NCBI GenBank assembly: GCA_046331545.1
Contig: JAXLQR010000002.1
Location: forward strand, 1,984,001-2,048,000
Length of the DNA stretch: 64,000 nucleotides
Origin: JADJVL01 sp046331545
GTDB taxonomy: Bacteria; Acidobacteriota; Holophagae; Holophagales; Holophagaceae
Direction of reading: 5' to 3'
Below, piece after piece: positions 36,157 to 44,430 of this stretch. A program made the position numbers and the translations under genes. Every line of letters starts with the position of its first letter. Within the stretch, counting starts at the first letter, position 1. The notes beneath the pieces are model-generated. The model searched no databases and was not told the origin of the DNA. It worked only from the letters and a program-made list of their open reading frames with translations.

Positions 36157-36915
36157 ATGCGTCCGACGCTTCGCCCCCTTCCTGCCCTGTGTCTTCTCGT
36201 TCCCTCCCTGTTGGGCGCCCAGGACGCGGCCCTGCCCGCCGACTGCGCCCGCGCGGCGCGCCTGGATCTCGCCGGCCTGCGCCAGCTCCAGGCGAGGTTG
36301 GCCCTCGCGGACGCCGCCGCGCCCGGCAAGGCCTACGCCGAGGCCCACGTGGCCTACCAGGTCGTGGCCCAGACCCGAGCCCGGGATCCGAAGGGGGCCG
36401 AAGCCCTCCTGGACCGCACGATCCAGGTCCTCCAGGCCCGCAGGGACGCCGACAGCCTGGCCCTGCGGGGCGCCTGCCTGGGCCTGAAGATCGGCTTCCA
36501 GCCCGCCGCGGCCATGCGCCTCGCCCCGGAGGCCGGCGCCCTCTTCGAGGAGGCCCGCGCCCTGGCCCCGGCCAATCCGAGGGTGCGGATCCTCCACGCG
36601 ATCCACGTGCTCCACACGCCGGCCTTCTTCGGCGGGGGCGCCGCCCGCGCCCTTCCTCTGATGGAGGCCGCGGTGAAGGCCGCGGACGCCGAGGCCCCGT
36701 CCGCCGAGGCGTGGGCGCCGTCCTGGGGCCCCGTCGAGGGCCGGGCCTGGCTGGCCCTGGCGAGGCTGGAGGCCGGGGACGCTGCCGGCGCGCAGCGCGC
36801 CCTGGAGGAGGCCCTGGCCCGGGATCCCCGCTACGCCTTCGCCCTGGCGGTCCTGAAGCCCAAGGTCGAGAAGGCCCTCGCCGCCGCGGCCAAGGCTTCC
36901 GGGGCCGGCCGATGA
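36157..36915 (+). CDS. Exported TPR-like repeat protein
   Basis: 252 residues with a signal peptide (PLPALCLLVPSLLGAQ) followed by helix-rich Ala/Leu repeats, several with a TPR-like spacing (AEAHVAYQVV, AGALFEEARALAPANPRVRIL, LALARLEAGDAAGAQRALEEALARDPRYA). It probably acts as a periplasmic or membrane-bound adaptor. GGAG 5 nt before the ATG supports the start. Its stop overlaps the TonB receptor ATG (ATGATG/TGA), so the two are coupled and may work together in uptake. Confidence 0.65.
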   Translation: MRPTLRPLPALCLLVPSLLGAQDAALPADCARAARLDLAGLRQLQARLALADAAAPGKAYAEAHVAYQVVAQTRARDPKGAEALLDRTIQVLQARRDADSLALRGACLGLKIGFQPAAAMRLAPEAGALFEEARALAPANPRVRILHAIHVLHTPAFFGGGAARALPLMEAAVKAADAEAPSAEAWAPSWGPVEGRAWLALARLEAGDAAGAQRALEEALARDPRYAFALAVLKPKVEKALAAAAKASGAGR

Positions 36916-39041
36916 TGGCGGTCGCGGTGCTGCTGGCGGCCCTCGAGGTCCGGGGCGCGGTCCTGGCGCCCGGCGGCGTGCCGGTGGCCGGCGCCCTCGT
37001 CGAGGCCGGCGAGGCGCGGACCACCACCAACGCCAAGGGAGCCTTCGTCCTCGCGGTCCCGAAGGACGCGCGGGTGCGGGTGTCGGCTCCGGGCTTCCAG
37101 ACCCGGGAGCTGGCCGCGGGCGCGGGAGAGGTCCTCCTCGTCGAGCTCGAGCCCGTGGTGAGGGGTGCCGTCGTGGAGGTCACCGAAGGCTCGGGCTACT
37201 CGAGCCAGGAGGGCACGTCCAGCACCCTGTCGCGCCTGGAGGTCTACACCACCCCCGGTGCCGCCGCGGACACCTTCCAGGCCGTGAAGGGCCTGCCCGG
37301 CGTGAGCAACGCCTCGGAGGGCGCCGAGCTCTTCGTGCGGGGCGGCAAGCCCGACGAGGTGGGCATCTACCTCAACGGCGGCCGCCTCGCCCGGCCCTTC
37401 CACCACCCCAGCACCCAGGGCGGCATCTTCGCGGCGGTGGACACGGCCCTGGTCTCGAGGCTGGACTTCATCCCTGGAGGCTTCTCCGCGAAGTACGGCG
37501 ACGCCCTGTCCGCGGTGCTGGACATCTCCACGGAGGTCGCCAGCCCCGCGCGGAGCACCTCGGTGATGCTCCTGATCCCGAGCCAGGGGGCCAGCCTGGA
37601 ACGGCCCGTGGGGGACGGCGTCCTCCGGGCCTCGGTGCGCCGCTCGGATCCGGTGCTCCTGGACAAGTGGTACGGCCTGGCCCCGACCTTCGAGGAGAGC
37701 CCCCTCTCCACGGACGCCCAGCTCAACTGGCAGACGCCCCTTGGCGCTGCGGCGCGGCTCTCCGCCACGCTCCTCGGAATCCGGGACCACCTCGCGACCG
37801 ACGTGACCCTCGCCAACCTGAGGGACGTGTACCGCAACCGGAACAGCAGCCTCTTCGGCACCCTCCAGGCGACCGGCACCGCGGGCACCGGCCTCGCCTG
37901 GCAGCTGGTGGTGGGGCACGGCCGCTTCCACCAGGCCTGGACCTTCAACCGCTGGGGCATCGAGACCGCCGAAGGCACCACCTTCCTGCGGGCGGAGGGG
38001 ACCTGGGTCCTGGACGACAGGAACACGCTGGAGGGCGGCCTGGACCGGGACCGCACGGACCGGGACCCCAAGGGCGAGGTGCCCTATGACCTGGCCAACT
38101 GGAACCCGGCCTCCCCGGCCCGGACCTTCGCCTACGCCTTCGACACCACGCGCAGCGGGGCCTACCTCACGTGGCGGGCGGTGCTCACCCCGACGGTGGG
38201 CCTCTCCCTCGGCGGCCGGATGGACCGCTACGCCTTCCAGGGCGCCACCACGGCGGACCCCCGCCTCACCCTCTCCTTCCTCCTCCGGGACGGCACCACC
38301 CTGCGCCTGGCGGCGGGCACCTTCCACCAGGCGCCGCCCCTGGACCAGCTGGATCCCCACAGCGGCAACCCGGGCCTCCGGGTCCTGCGGGCCGCCCACC
38401 TGCTGGCGGCCTTCGACACGGTGTTCACCGCGGGGCCCGCGACCTGGAACCTCCGCGCCGAGGCCTACCGGAAGACCTACCGGAACCTGGTGGTGGAGGA
38501 TCCCGTGCTGCGCTACGTCTCCAGCGGGCGCGGGGAGGCGTCGGGCCTGGACCTGCTGGTGAAGCGCAGCGCCCCGGGCTGGCGGGCCTGGGTCGGCTAC
38601 GGCTACCTGGACACGCGGCGGATGGAGGGGAAGCAGGCCGTCCTCGGCCCCGTGCCCACCTCCGTGCCCCACAACCTCACCGCCGTGAGCACCCACGTCC
38701 TTGGGCCCGGCCTCGAGCTGGCGGCGTCCTTCCGCTACGCCACCGGGGCCCCGGCCACCGCCGTGGTGGGGGCCACGTCGAACCCCGGCGGGGGCTGGGA
38801 CCCCGTGGAGGGCCCGCGCTACGGCGACCGCCTGCCCGCCTACGGCCGGGCCGACCTCCGCCTGACCCGGATCCGCGGATGGCACGGGATCCGGGTGGTG
38901 GCCTTCGGCGAGGTCATGAACCTCTTCGACCGCCACAACGCCGCCCGCTACACCTACAGTCCGGACTTCAGCCGCCGGGAGGTCGAGGAGAGCTATTTCT
39001 CCCGGCGCATCCTGGTGGTGGGGGTGAACCTGGGCTGGTGA
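36912..39041 (+). CDS. TonB-dependent receptor-like outer-membrane protein
   Basis: 709 residues. After a short hydrophobic start comes a carboxypeptidase-like beta-sandwich (about 15-90: GAVLAPGGVPVAGALVEAG), then a plug domain (about 105-215: VKGLPGVSNASEGAELFVRGG, with VDTALVSRLDFIPGGFSAKYGDALSAVLDI) and a barrel with repeated aromatic-ended strands to the terminal VNLGW. This is the SusC/CirA-like layout of oligomer uptake. No SusD partner or TonB box is obvious, and the protein is short for the class. The substrate is unknown. It starts on the overlapping stop of the TPR gene. Confidence 0.85.
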   Translation: MMAVAVLLAALEVRGAVLAPGGVPVAGALVEAGEARTTTNAKGAFVLAVPKDARVRVSAPGFQTRELAAGAGEVLLVELEPVVRGAVVEVTEGSGYSSQEGTSSTLSRLEVYTTPGAAADTFQAVKGLPGVSNASEGAELFVRGGKPDEVGIYLNGGRLARPFHHPSTQGGIFAAVDTALVSRLDFIPGGFSAKYGDALSAVLDISTEVASPARSTSVMLLIPSQGASLERPVGDGVLRASVRRSDPVLLDKWYGLAPTFEESPLSTDAQLNWQTPLGAAARLSATLLGIRDHLATDVTLANLRDVYRNRNSSLFGTLQATGTAGTGLAWQLVVGHGRFHQAWTFNRWGIETAEGTTFLRAEGTWVLDDRNTLEGGLDRDRTDRDPKGEVPYDLANWNPASPARTFAYAFDTTRSGAYLTWRAVLTPTVGLSLGGRMDRYAFQGATTADPRLTLSFLLRDGTTLRLAAGTFHQAPPLDQLDPHSGNPGLRVLRAAHLLAAFDTVFTAGPATWNLRAEAYRKTYRNLVVEDPVLRYVSSGRGEASGLDLLVKRSAPGWRAWVGYGYLDTRRMEGKQAVLGPVPTSVPHNLTAVSTHVLGPGLELAASFRYATGAPATAVVGATSNPGGGWDPVEGPRYGDRLPAYGRADLRLTRIRGWHGIRVVAFGEVMNLFDRHNAARYTYSPDFSRREVEESYFSRRILVVGVNLGW

Positions 39042-39062
39042 GGGTCCGGAAGGAAATTCCCA

Positions 39063-39091
39063 TTGAATTCCTTGGAGTTCCTTGACATCCT
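39063..39091 (+). promoter_or_regulatory. rplU promoter (TTGAAT - 17 - CATCCT)
   Basis: TTGAAT (39063-39068) and CATCCT (39086-39091) at 17-bp spacing, about 95 bases before rplU, leaving a long GC-rich leader. Confidence 0.45.
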
Positions 39092-39185
39092 GATGGACCT
39101 GCCTGGCCCCGGGCCCCCCAAGCGCTTCCGTTCGGAATGCCGCCCGCGCGCCGATCAATCCGAGCCCCGAGGCTCCGAGGAATCT

Positions 39186-39497
39186 ATGTACGCCATCATC
39201 CAGACCGGTGGAAAGCAGTACCGCGTCGCCGAAGGGGACGTGCTCCGCGTGGAGCTCCTCGAGGGCGAGCCCAAGTCCTCCGTCACCTTCGACAAGGTCC
39301 TGCTCCTCGCCAAGGACGCCGACGTGAAGGTGGGCGCTCCCACCGTGAAGGGCGCCAGCGTGGAGGCCGAGGTGCTCCGCCACGGCCGCTCCAAGAAGGT
39401 GACCATCTTCAAGAAGAAGCGGACCACCACCTACCAGCGCACCCAGGGCCACCGCCAGGGCTTCACCGAAGTGCGGATCAAATCTGTGAAGGGCTGA
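39186..39497 (+). CDS. rplU: 50S ribosomal protein L21
   Basis: 103 residues of bL21, a primary 23S rRNA-binding protein. The start MYAIIQTGGKQYRVAEGDVLRVE and the KKVTIFKKKRTTTYQRTQGHRQGFTEVRI block are unmistakable. It leads the conserved rplU-rpmA-obgE order. AGGA 6 nt before the ATG is a modest ribosome site. Confidence 0.97.
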   Translation: MYAIIQTGGKQYRVAEGDVLRVELLEGEPKSSVTFDKVLLLAKDADVKVGAPTVKGASVEAEVLRHGRSKKVTIFKKKRTTTYQRTQGHRQGFTEVRIKSVKG

Positions 39498-39601
39498 CGC
39501 CCTCCCGGGGCACACCCCCGGACCCCCGATGCTCGCGCGGGGGACCCGCACTCGCCTCCTCTCCCTTCGAACACTGCAGTCCAACCCTCTAGAGGTATGT
39601 C

Positions 39602-39862
39602 ATGGCTCACAAGAAAGGCGTCGGCTCCACCCGCAACGGCCGCGACTCCCACTCCCAGCGGCTCGGCACCAAGCTCTTCGGCGGCCAGCTGGCCACCGCG
39701 GGCGCCATCATCGTCCGCCAGCGCGGCACCCAGTTCCGCCCCGGCGTGAACGTCGGCATCGGCAAGGACCACACGATCTTCGCCCTCGTCGAAGGCGTCG
39801 TGCGCTTCCAGGACAAGGGCCAGCAGGGCCGCTTCATCCACGTGGATCCCGTCGAGGCCTGA
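39602..39862 (+). CDS. rpmA: 50S ribosomal protein L27
   Basis: 86 residues of bL27, whose N-terminal tail reaches the peptidyl-transferase centre. The start MAHKKGVGSTRNGRDSHSQRLG, with no extra N-terminal leader, and GAIIVRQRGTQFRPGVNVGIGKDHTIFALVEG are typical. The 104-base gap to rplU and the 125-base gap to obgE are larger than usual; the latter holds a GC-rich inverted repeat. Confidence 0.97.
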   Translation: MAHKKGVGSTRNGRDSHSQRLGTKLFGGQLATAGAIIVRQRGTQFRPGVNVGIGKDHTIFALVEGVVRFQDKGQQGRFIHVDPVEA

Positions 39863-39882
39863 AACCTCCGGGCTTCGGGCTC

Positions 39883-39960
39883 CAGGCTCCGGGCACTGGC
39901 TGACTCCGCCCCGCTCCAGATGCTGTGCGGGGCTGCGTCCTGGCCAAAGCCCGGAGCCTG
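39883..39960. repeat. Long-range 12-bp inverted repeat between rpmA and obgE
   Basis: CAGGCTCCGGGC (39883-39894) and GCCCGGAGCCTG (39949-39960) are perfectly complementary across 54 bases. Inside are CCCCGC and GCGGGG, which can pair again, so the RNA may fold as a stem with an internal hairpin. It could attenuate transcription or trim the rpmA/obgE mRNA. Confidence 0.6.
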
Positions 39961-39987
39961 AAATCTAGAGCCCAGGACTCCGCGACC

Positions 39988-40992
39988 ATGTTCCTCGACC
40001 ACGTCCAGCTCAGCGTCGAAGCCGGCCACGGCGGGGCGGGGTCCACCCACTTCCGCCGCGAGAAGTCCATGGAGAAGGGCGGCCCCGACGGCGGGGATGG
40101 CGGCCTGGGCGGGTCGGTCTTCGTGCGCGCCAGCCGCGCGCTGAACACGCTGAACCTCTACCGGAGCGTGCGGCGCTTCGAGGCCGGCCGGGGCAGGAAC
40201 GGCGAGGGCAACCTCCGCCGCGGGCCCGACGGCGAGGACGTGGTGCTGGAAGTCCCCCTGGGCACGGTGATCCGGGACGCCGACAGCGGCGAGACGCTGG
40301 CGGAGCTGATGGCCGACGGCGAGCAGGTCTGCGTGGCCCGGGGCGGACGGGGCGGCCAGGGCAACTGGCACTTCCGCAGCTCCACGAACCGCACGCCCAT
40401 GCACCACCAGCCCGGCGAGCCCGGCGAGGCCCGGAACCTGGAACTGGAGCTCAAGCTCATCGCCGACGTGGGCCTGGCGGGCTTTCCCAACGCGGGCAAG
40501 AGCACCCTGGTGAGCCGGGTGAGCGCGGCGCGGCCCAAGATCGCCGACTACCCCTTCACCACCCTGGAGCCGCAGCTCGGCGTGGTCCCCGTGGAAGGGG
40601 GCGACAGTTTCGTCATCGCCGACATCCCGGGGCTCATCGAGGGCGCCGCGGGTGGCGCGGGGCTGGGCGTCCAGTTCCTCCGGCACGTGGAGCGCACCCG
40701 CATGCTCCTGCACCTGGTGGACCTCGCGGATCCGATGGTGGAGCCGGAGGACGCCGTGCGCATCATCGAGGGCGAGCTCCAGGCCTTCTCCCCGGTGCTC
40801 TTCGCCAAGCCGAGGTGGCTCGTGGGCACCAAGCTGGACGCGCTGCAGGACGAGGCGCGCCGCCAGCGCTTCGAAGCGCTCTGCCGGGCCCGGGGCCAGG
40901 AGCCGCTCTTCATCTCCGGGGTCACGGGCGAGGGCATCCGGCCCCTGGTCTTCCGGCTCGCCGAATCGCTGTCGGTCCTGCCCCGCGCCTGA
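39988..40992 (+). CDS. obgE: GTPase ObgE/CgtA
   Basis: A 334-residue essential GTPase tied to late 50S assembly and the stringent response. The glycine-rich Obg domain (residues 1-158: HGGAGSTHFRREKSMEKGGPDGGDGGLGG) is followed by the G domain with GFPNAGKSTLVS (G1), DYPFTT (switch I), ADIPGLIEGA (G3) and a GTKLD (G4). The protein ends soon after the G domain, so the optional OCT tail is absent. Its stop overlaps the nadD start by one base. Confidence 0.96.
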   Translation: MFLDHVQLSVEAGHGGAGSTHFRREKSMEKGGPDGGDGGLGGSVFVRASRALNTLNLYRSVRRFEAGRGRNGEGNLRRGPDGEDVVLEVPLGTVIRDADSGETLAELMADGEQVCVARGGRGGQGNWHFRSSTNRTPMHHQPGEPGEARNLELELKLIADVGLAGFPNAGKSTLVSRVSAARPKIADYPFTTLEPQLGVVPVEGGDSFVIADIPGLIEGAAGGAGLGVQFLRHVERTRMLLHLVDLADPMVEPEDAVRIIEGELQAFSPVLFAKPRWLVGTKLDALQDEARRQRFEALCRARGQEPLFISGVTGEGIRPLVFRLAESLSVLPRA

Positions 40993-41672
40993 TGAGCGGA
41001 CCCGGCGCCTTCCCCCCCCGCGGGCGGCGCGTCGGCCTCCTCGGCGGCGCCTTCAATCCGCCCCACCGCGGCCACCTCCGCCTGGCGCAGCTGGCCCTCG
41101 CCTCGCTGGCCCTGGACGAGCTGCGCTTCGTGCCGACGGCGCGCTCGCCCCACAAGGCGAACGAGCCCTCCGACGACCCGGCCGCGCGCCTGCGCCTCCT
41201 GAAGGCGGCGCTGGCGGGCTTCCCGGGGCCGGTGGGCGTGGAGACCCTCGAGCTGGAGCGGGGCGGCACCAGCTACACCAGCGACACCCTGGAGGCCCTC
41301 CAGGCCCGGGAGCCGGGCAGCGCATGGATCCTGGTGATCGGCTCCGACCAGCTCCCCGGCCTGCCCCGGTGGCACCGCGCCCCGCGGGTCCTCGAACTCG
41401 CCTCCGTGGCGGTGGCCCCCCGTCCGGGGGCTTCCTGCGACGTCCCGCAGGATCTGCGGGAGCGCGTCCGGGAAGCCTGGTCGGGCGCACCCGGCGAGAT
41501 CGTCTGGCTGCCCGCGACAGATCTGGACGCCGCCTCCAGCCGCATCCGGGAGGAGCTCCGCCGCGAAGGCCCCCGGGGCCCGCAGGCCGCGCCCGGGGCG
41601 CTGACCCCGGAAGTTTGGGCTGCGATCCAGCGGGAAAACCCTTATCGTGAAATGCCCACGGAGCCCGCATGA
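40992..41672 (+). CDS. nadD: Nicotinate-nucleotide adenylyltransferase
   Basis: 226 residues that convert nicotinate mononucleotide and ATP to deamido-NAD in the NAD pathway. The nucleotidyltransferase motif GGAFNPPHRGHLRLAQ (residues 18-33) and the closing ASSRIREEL (variant of ISSTxIR, about 183) are present. It lies between obgE and rsfS, the usual context, and overlaps both by 1-4 bases. Confidence 0.95.
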   Translation: MSGPGAFPPRGRRVGLLGGAFNPPHRGHLRLAQLALASLALDELRFVPTARSPHKANEPSDDPAARLRLLKAALAGFPGPVGVETLELERGGTSYTSDTLEALQAREPGSAWILVIGSDQLPGLPRWHRAPRVLELASVAVAPRPGASCDVPQDLRERVREAWSGAPGEIVWLPATDLDAASSRIREELRREGPRGPQAAPGALTPEVWAAIQRENPYREMPTEPA

Positions 41673-42049
41673 CCCTTGATCCACGGCTGGCCTCGGTCGT
41701 CGACGCCGCCCGATCCAAGAAAGCCTTCCGCATCCGGCTGCTGGACGTGAAGGGCCTCGCGAGCTTCACCGACGCCTTCGCCTTCATGAGCGGGGGCAGC
41801 GACCGCCAGAACCGGGCCATCGCCGACGCCGTCGAGGAGCGCCTCAAGGCCGAAGGGCTCCGGCCCCTGTCCAGCGAGGGCGCGGACGCGGGCGCGTGGA
41901 TCCTCCTCGACTACGGCGATTTCGTCGTGCACGTGATGGACGACGAGACGCGGCAGTACTACAACCTCGAAGGCCTCTGGAAGCAGGGGCGCGACCTCGA
42001 CCTTCCTCCCGAGCCCCATCCCGCCGCCGCGGGGGCGGGGCCCGCCTGA
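41669..42049 (+). CDS. rsfS: Ribosome silencing factor RsfS
   Basis: 126 residues. It binds L14 and blocks subunit joining in starvation. The fold signature AFAFMSGGSDRQNRAIADAVEERL and the WILLDYGDFVVHVMDDETRQYYNLEGLW block match closely. It overlaps nadD (ATGA) and completes the obgE-nadD-rsfS module. The Pro/Ala tail is not conserved. Confidence 0.95.
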   Translation: MTLDPRLASVVDAARSKKAFRIRLLDVKGLASFTDAFAFMSGGSDRQNRAIADAVEERLKAEGLRPLSSEGADAGAWILLDYGDFVVHVMDDETRQYYNLEGLWKQGRDLDLPPEPHPAAAGAGPA

Positions 42050-42081
42050 CGACCTCCCGGACCCTCCCACCGGAGCCAGCC

Positions 42082-43338
42082 ATGACCGACTCGCAAGCCC
42101 ACAACCCCTTCGAGGCCATGCAGGCCCGCCTGAGGGTGGCCGCCCAGCTCTACGGCCTCGAGGACGCCCTCTTCAAGGTCTTCATGCTCCCCTCGAGGTC
42201 CATGATCGTGAGCCTGCCGGTCTGCATGGACAACGGCAAGTGGGAGGTCTTCACCGGCTACCGCGTCCAGCACAACATCGCGCGGGGGCCCGCCAAGGGC
42301 GGCATCCGCTACGACCTGGGCGTCACCCTCGACGAGGTGAAGGCGCTGTCCGCCTGGATGACCTGGAAGTGCGCCGTGGTGGAGGTCCCCTTCGGCGGCG
42401 GCAAGGGCGGGATCGTGTGCGACCCCACCAAGCTGAGCCAGGGCGAGCTGGAGCGCCTTACCCGGCGCTACATCGCCGAGATCATGGACATCATCGGCCC
42501 GGACCGGGACGTCCCGGCGCCGGACGTGGGCACCAACCCCCAGACCATGGCCTGGGTGCTCGACACATACTCCATGCACGTCCGCAAGACCGAGAACGCG
42601 GTGGTCACCGGCAAGCCCCTGGGCATCGGCGGTTCCCTGGGCCGGACGGAAGCCACGGGCCGCGGCGTGCTCATCGTGGCCCGGGAGGCCATGCAGCGCC
42701 TGGGCAAGCCCCTGGCGGGCGCCACCGTGGCGGTGCAGGGCTTCGGGAACGTGGGCTCCCAGTCCGCGCGGCTGCTGCACGAGGCCGGCGCCCGCATCGT
42801 GGCCGTGAGCGATGTCCACGGCGCCGTGAAGAACGACCGCGGCCTGGACATCCACGCCCTCCTCAAGCACGTGGCCGAGACGAAGTCGGTGGTGGGCTTC
42901 AAGGGCGGCGAGGCCATGGACCCGGTGGAGCTGCTCCTCCTGCCCGTGGACATCCTCGTGCCGGCCGCCCTGGAGAACCAGATCACCGAGGCCAACGCCG
43001 CCAAGGTGAAGGCGAAGGTCATCGTCGAAGGCGCCAACGGACCGACGACCCCCGAGGCGGACCCCATCCTGCTGGACAACGGCGTCCTCGTGGTGCCCGA
43101 CATCCTGGCCAACGCCGGCGGCGTGACCGTGAGCTACTTCGAATGGGTGCAGAACCGCCAGGGCTTCTACTGGCGCGAGCGCGAGGTCAACGAGCGGCTC
43201 GTGGAGTACATGGTCCACGCCTTCCACGCGGTCTTCCAGACCACCGACAAGTACAAGACCAACCCCCGGATCGGCGCCTACATCCTGGCCCTGGACCGCG
43301 TGAGCCAGGCGATGCACTACCGCGGGTTCTACGCCTGA
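42082..43338 (+). CDS. Glutamate dehydrogenase (Glu/Leu/Phe/Val family)
   Basis: 418 residues converting glutamate to 2-oxoglutarate and ammonia, with NAD or NADP. The catalytic Lys region KCAVVEVPFGGGKGGIVCDP, the substrate-binding IARGPAKGGIRYD, the Rossmann AVQGFGNVGSQSARLL and IVEGANGPTTPEAD are present. The Asp after the last Rossmann strand (VSDVHGAV) leans toward NAD preference, but this is weak evidence. GGAG lies 7 nt before the ATG. It ends just before a bidirectional-looking hairpin. It could feed nitrogen from stored cyanophycin into central metabolism. Confidence 0.94.
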   Translation: MTDSQAHNPFEAMQARLRVAAQLYGLEDALFKVFMLPSRSMIVSLPVCMDNGKWEVFTGYRVQHNIARGPAKGGIRYDLGVTLDEVKALSAWMTWKCAVVEVPFGGGKGGIVCDPTKLSQGELERLTRRYIAEIMDIIGPDRDVPAPDVGTNPQTMAWVLDTYSMHVRKTENAVVTGKPLGIGGSLGRTEATGRGVLIVAREAMQRLGKPLAGATVAVQGFGNVGSQSARLLHEAGARIVAVSDVHGAVKNDRGLDIHALLKHVAETKSVVGFKGGEAMDPVELLLLPVDILVPAALENQITEANAAKVKAKVIVEGANGPTTPEADPILLDNGVLVVPDILANAGGVTVSYFEWVQNRQGFYWREREVNERLVEYMVHAFHAVFQTTDKYKTNPRIGAYILALDRVSQAMHYRGFYA

Positions 43339-43369
43339 AGGCGGTCTTCGAGGCGGTTCGCCGGTCCAA

Positions 43370-43403
43370 GAAGTGCGGAGCACCCCCGAGGGCTTCGCAC
43401 TTC
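43370..43403. terminator. Hairpin between convergent glutamate dehydrogenase and hydrolase genes
   Basis: GAAGTGCG (43370-43377) and CGCACTTC (43396-43403) pair, extended by about four more base pairs including a G-T. The hydrolase stop codon begins within the right arm. Confidence 0.6.
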
Positions 43404-44430
43404 ATTCGGGTGGCGGGCTCGTTGGCAGGTGCTGATTAAAGAAGGCTTCAGCCTCTTGGATCACGTTGTCGGGCATGAGCCCCAGGGTGACGTGATCACA
43501 GTCGTCCAGAAGCCTCAAGGTCACCGCAGAGCCATGATCGGCAAGCACCTTGCTGTGTTCCGGAGGGACCCAGGAGTCCTTTTGGCCATGGAACAGCAAG
43601 ATCGGAACCTTGATCCGCGACACTGCAGCAGGCACGTTGATGTCTTCCCAGGCGAAACCCGCCCTGTGTGCGGGACCTTCGAGAGCTTTGAAGAACTCGT
43701 CCTCACGCCAGTTGCCAGCGAGCCCAGGCTGGCTCCCGCGCAGGAATTGAAGGGTACCCCGCCGCGGATCGGAAAAGGGGGCCAAGGCCACCACGGCTCC
43801 AACCCGTTCATCAGTGCCTGCCAGTTGGAGGCCGATGCTGCCTCCGTATGAGATGCCAAGGACACCGAGCTTTCCTTGAATGAGGCCCCGCACTTGAAGT
43901 TGGTCCAGCAATGCCTTCAGGTCATAGAGCTCGAAGGCGCCGAACCCGATCCACTGCCCTCCGGAATGGCCGTGACCGCGCAAGTCGACCAGAACGACCC
44001 GAAAGCCGGCTTGGGCGAAGGAAAAGCCCCAGGGAAGCATGGATTCCTTGCTGAGGAGGATGCCATGCAGGAGAAGGATGGTGCCTTTGGAAGCCTGGGT
44101 ATCCGGCACCTTGTCGGAGATCGTGTACTTGAAATGGACGGCTGCATGTCCGCTGCCATCGGGGCTCACGGTGCGTTTAAAATCGTACCGGAACGCATAA
44201 TCTCCGGGTTCGATCACGCTGGCCTCAATCGGGACTTGCGGATGCCCGGACATGAACTGAAAGCTGCGGGAGCGAAGGACCTCCGCGGTTTGGGCGGCAC
44301 CGGAGGAAAGGGCATGCCTGCGATTCGGTGCCTGCACGATCTTGTTCGCAGTCAGGGGAAGGCAGCCCTGTGTGGCTGCCAAAATGGTGAGTGAGAGGGC
44401 TATCGAAAGCTGGAACTGGAAGGACCGCAT
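43402..44430 (-). CDS. Alpha/beta-hydrolase (probable lipoprotein)
   Basis: 342 residues. The N-terminus ends in LTILAATQGC, a plausible lipobox. The hydrolase fold has an oxyanion loop LLLHGIL, VDLRGHGHSGG, the nucleophile GISYGGS (Ser about residue 199), an acid in HGQKDSWVPPEH and the His in CDDCDHVTLG. This matches esterases and peptidase-like lipases rather than dienelactone hydrolases. Codon third positions are much less GC-rich than in the neighbours. Its ATG overlaps the stop of the large upstream gene (TGATG), so it is coupled to it despite the composition difference. The substrate is unknown. Confidence 0.8.
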   Translation of the reverse strand: MRSFQFQLSIALSLTILAATQGCLPLTANKIVQAPNRRHALSSGAAQTAEVLRSRSFQFMSGHPQVPIEASVIEPGDYAFRYDFKRTVSPDGSGHAAVHFKYTISDKVPDTQASKGTILLLHGILLSKESMLPWGFSFAQAGFRVVLVDLRGHGHSGGQWIGFGAFELYDLKALLDQLQVRGLIQGKLGVLGISYGGSIGLQLAGTDERVGAVVALAPFSDPRRGTLQFLRGSQPGLAGNWREDEFFKALEGPAHRAGFAWEDINVPAAVSRIKVPILLFHGQKDSWVPPEHSKVLADHGSAVTLRLLDDCDHVTLGLMPDNVIQEAEAFFNQHLPTSPPPE

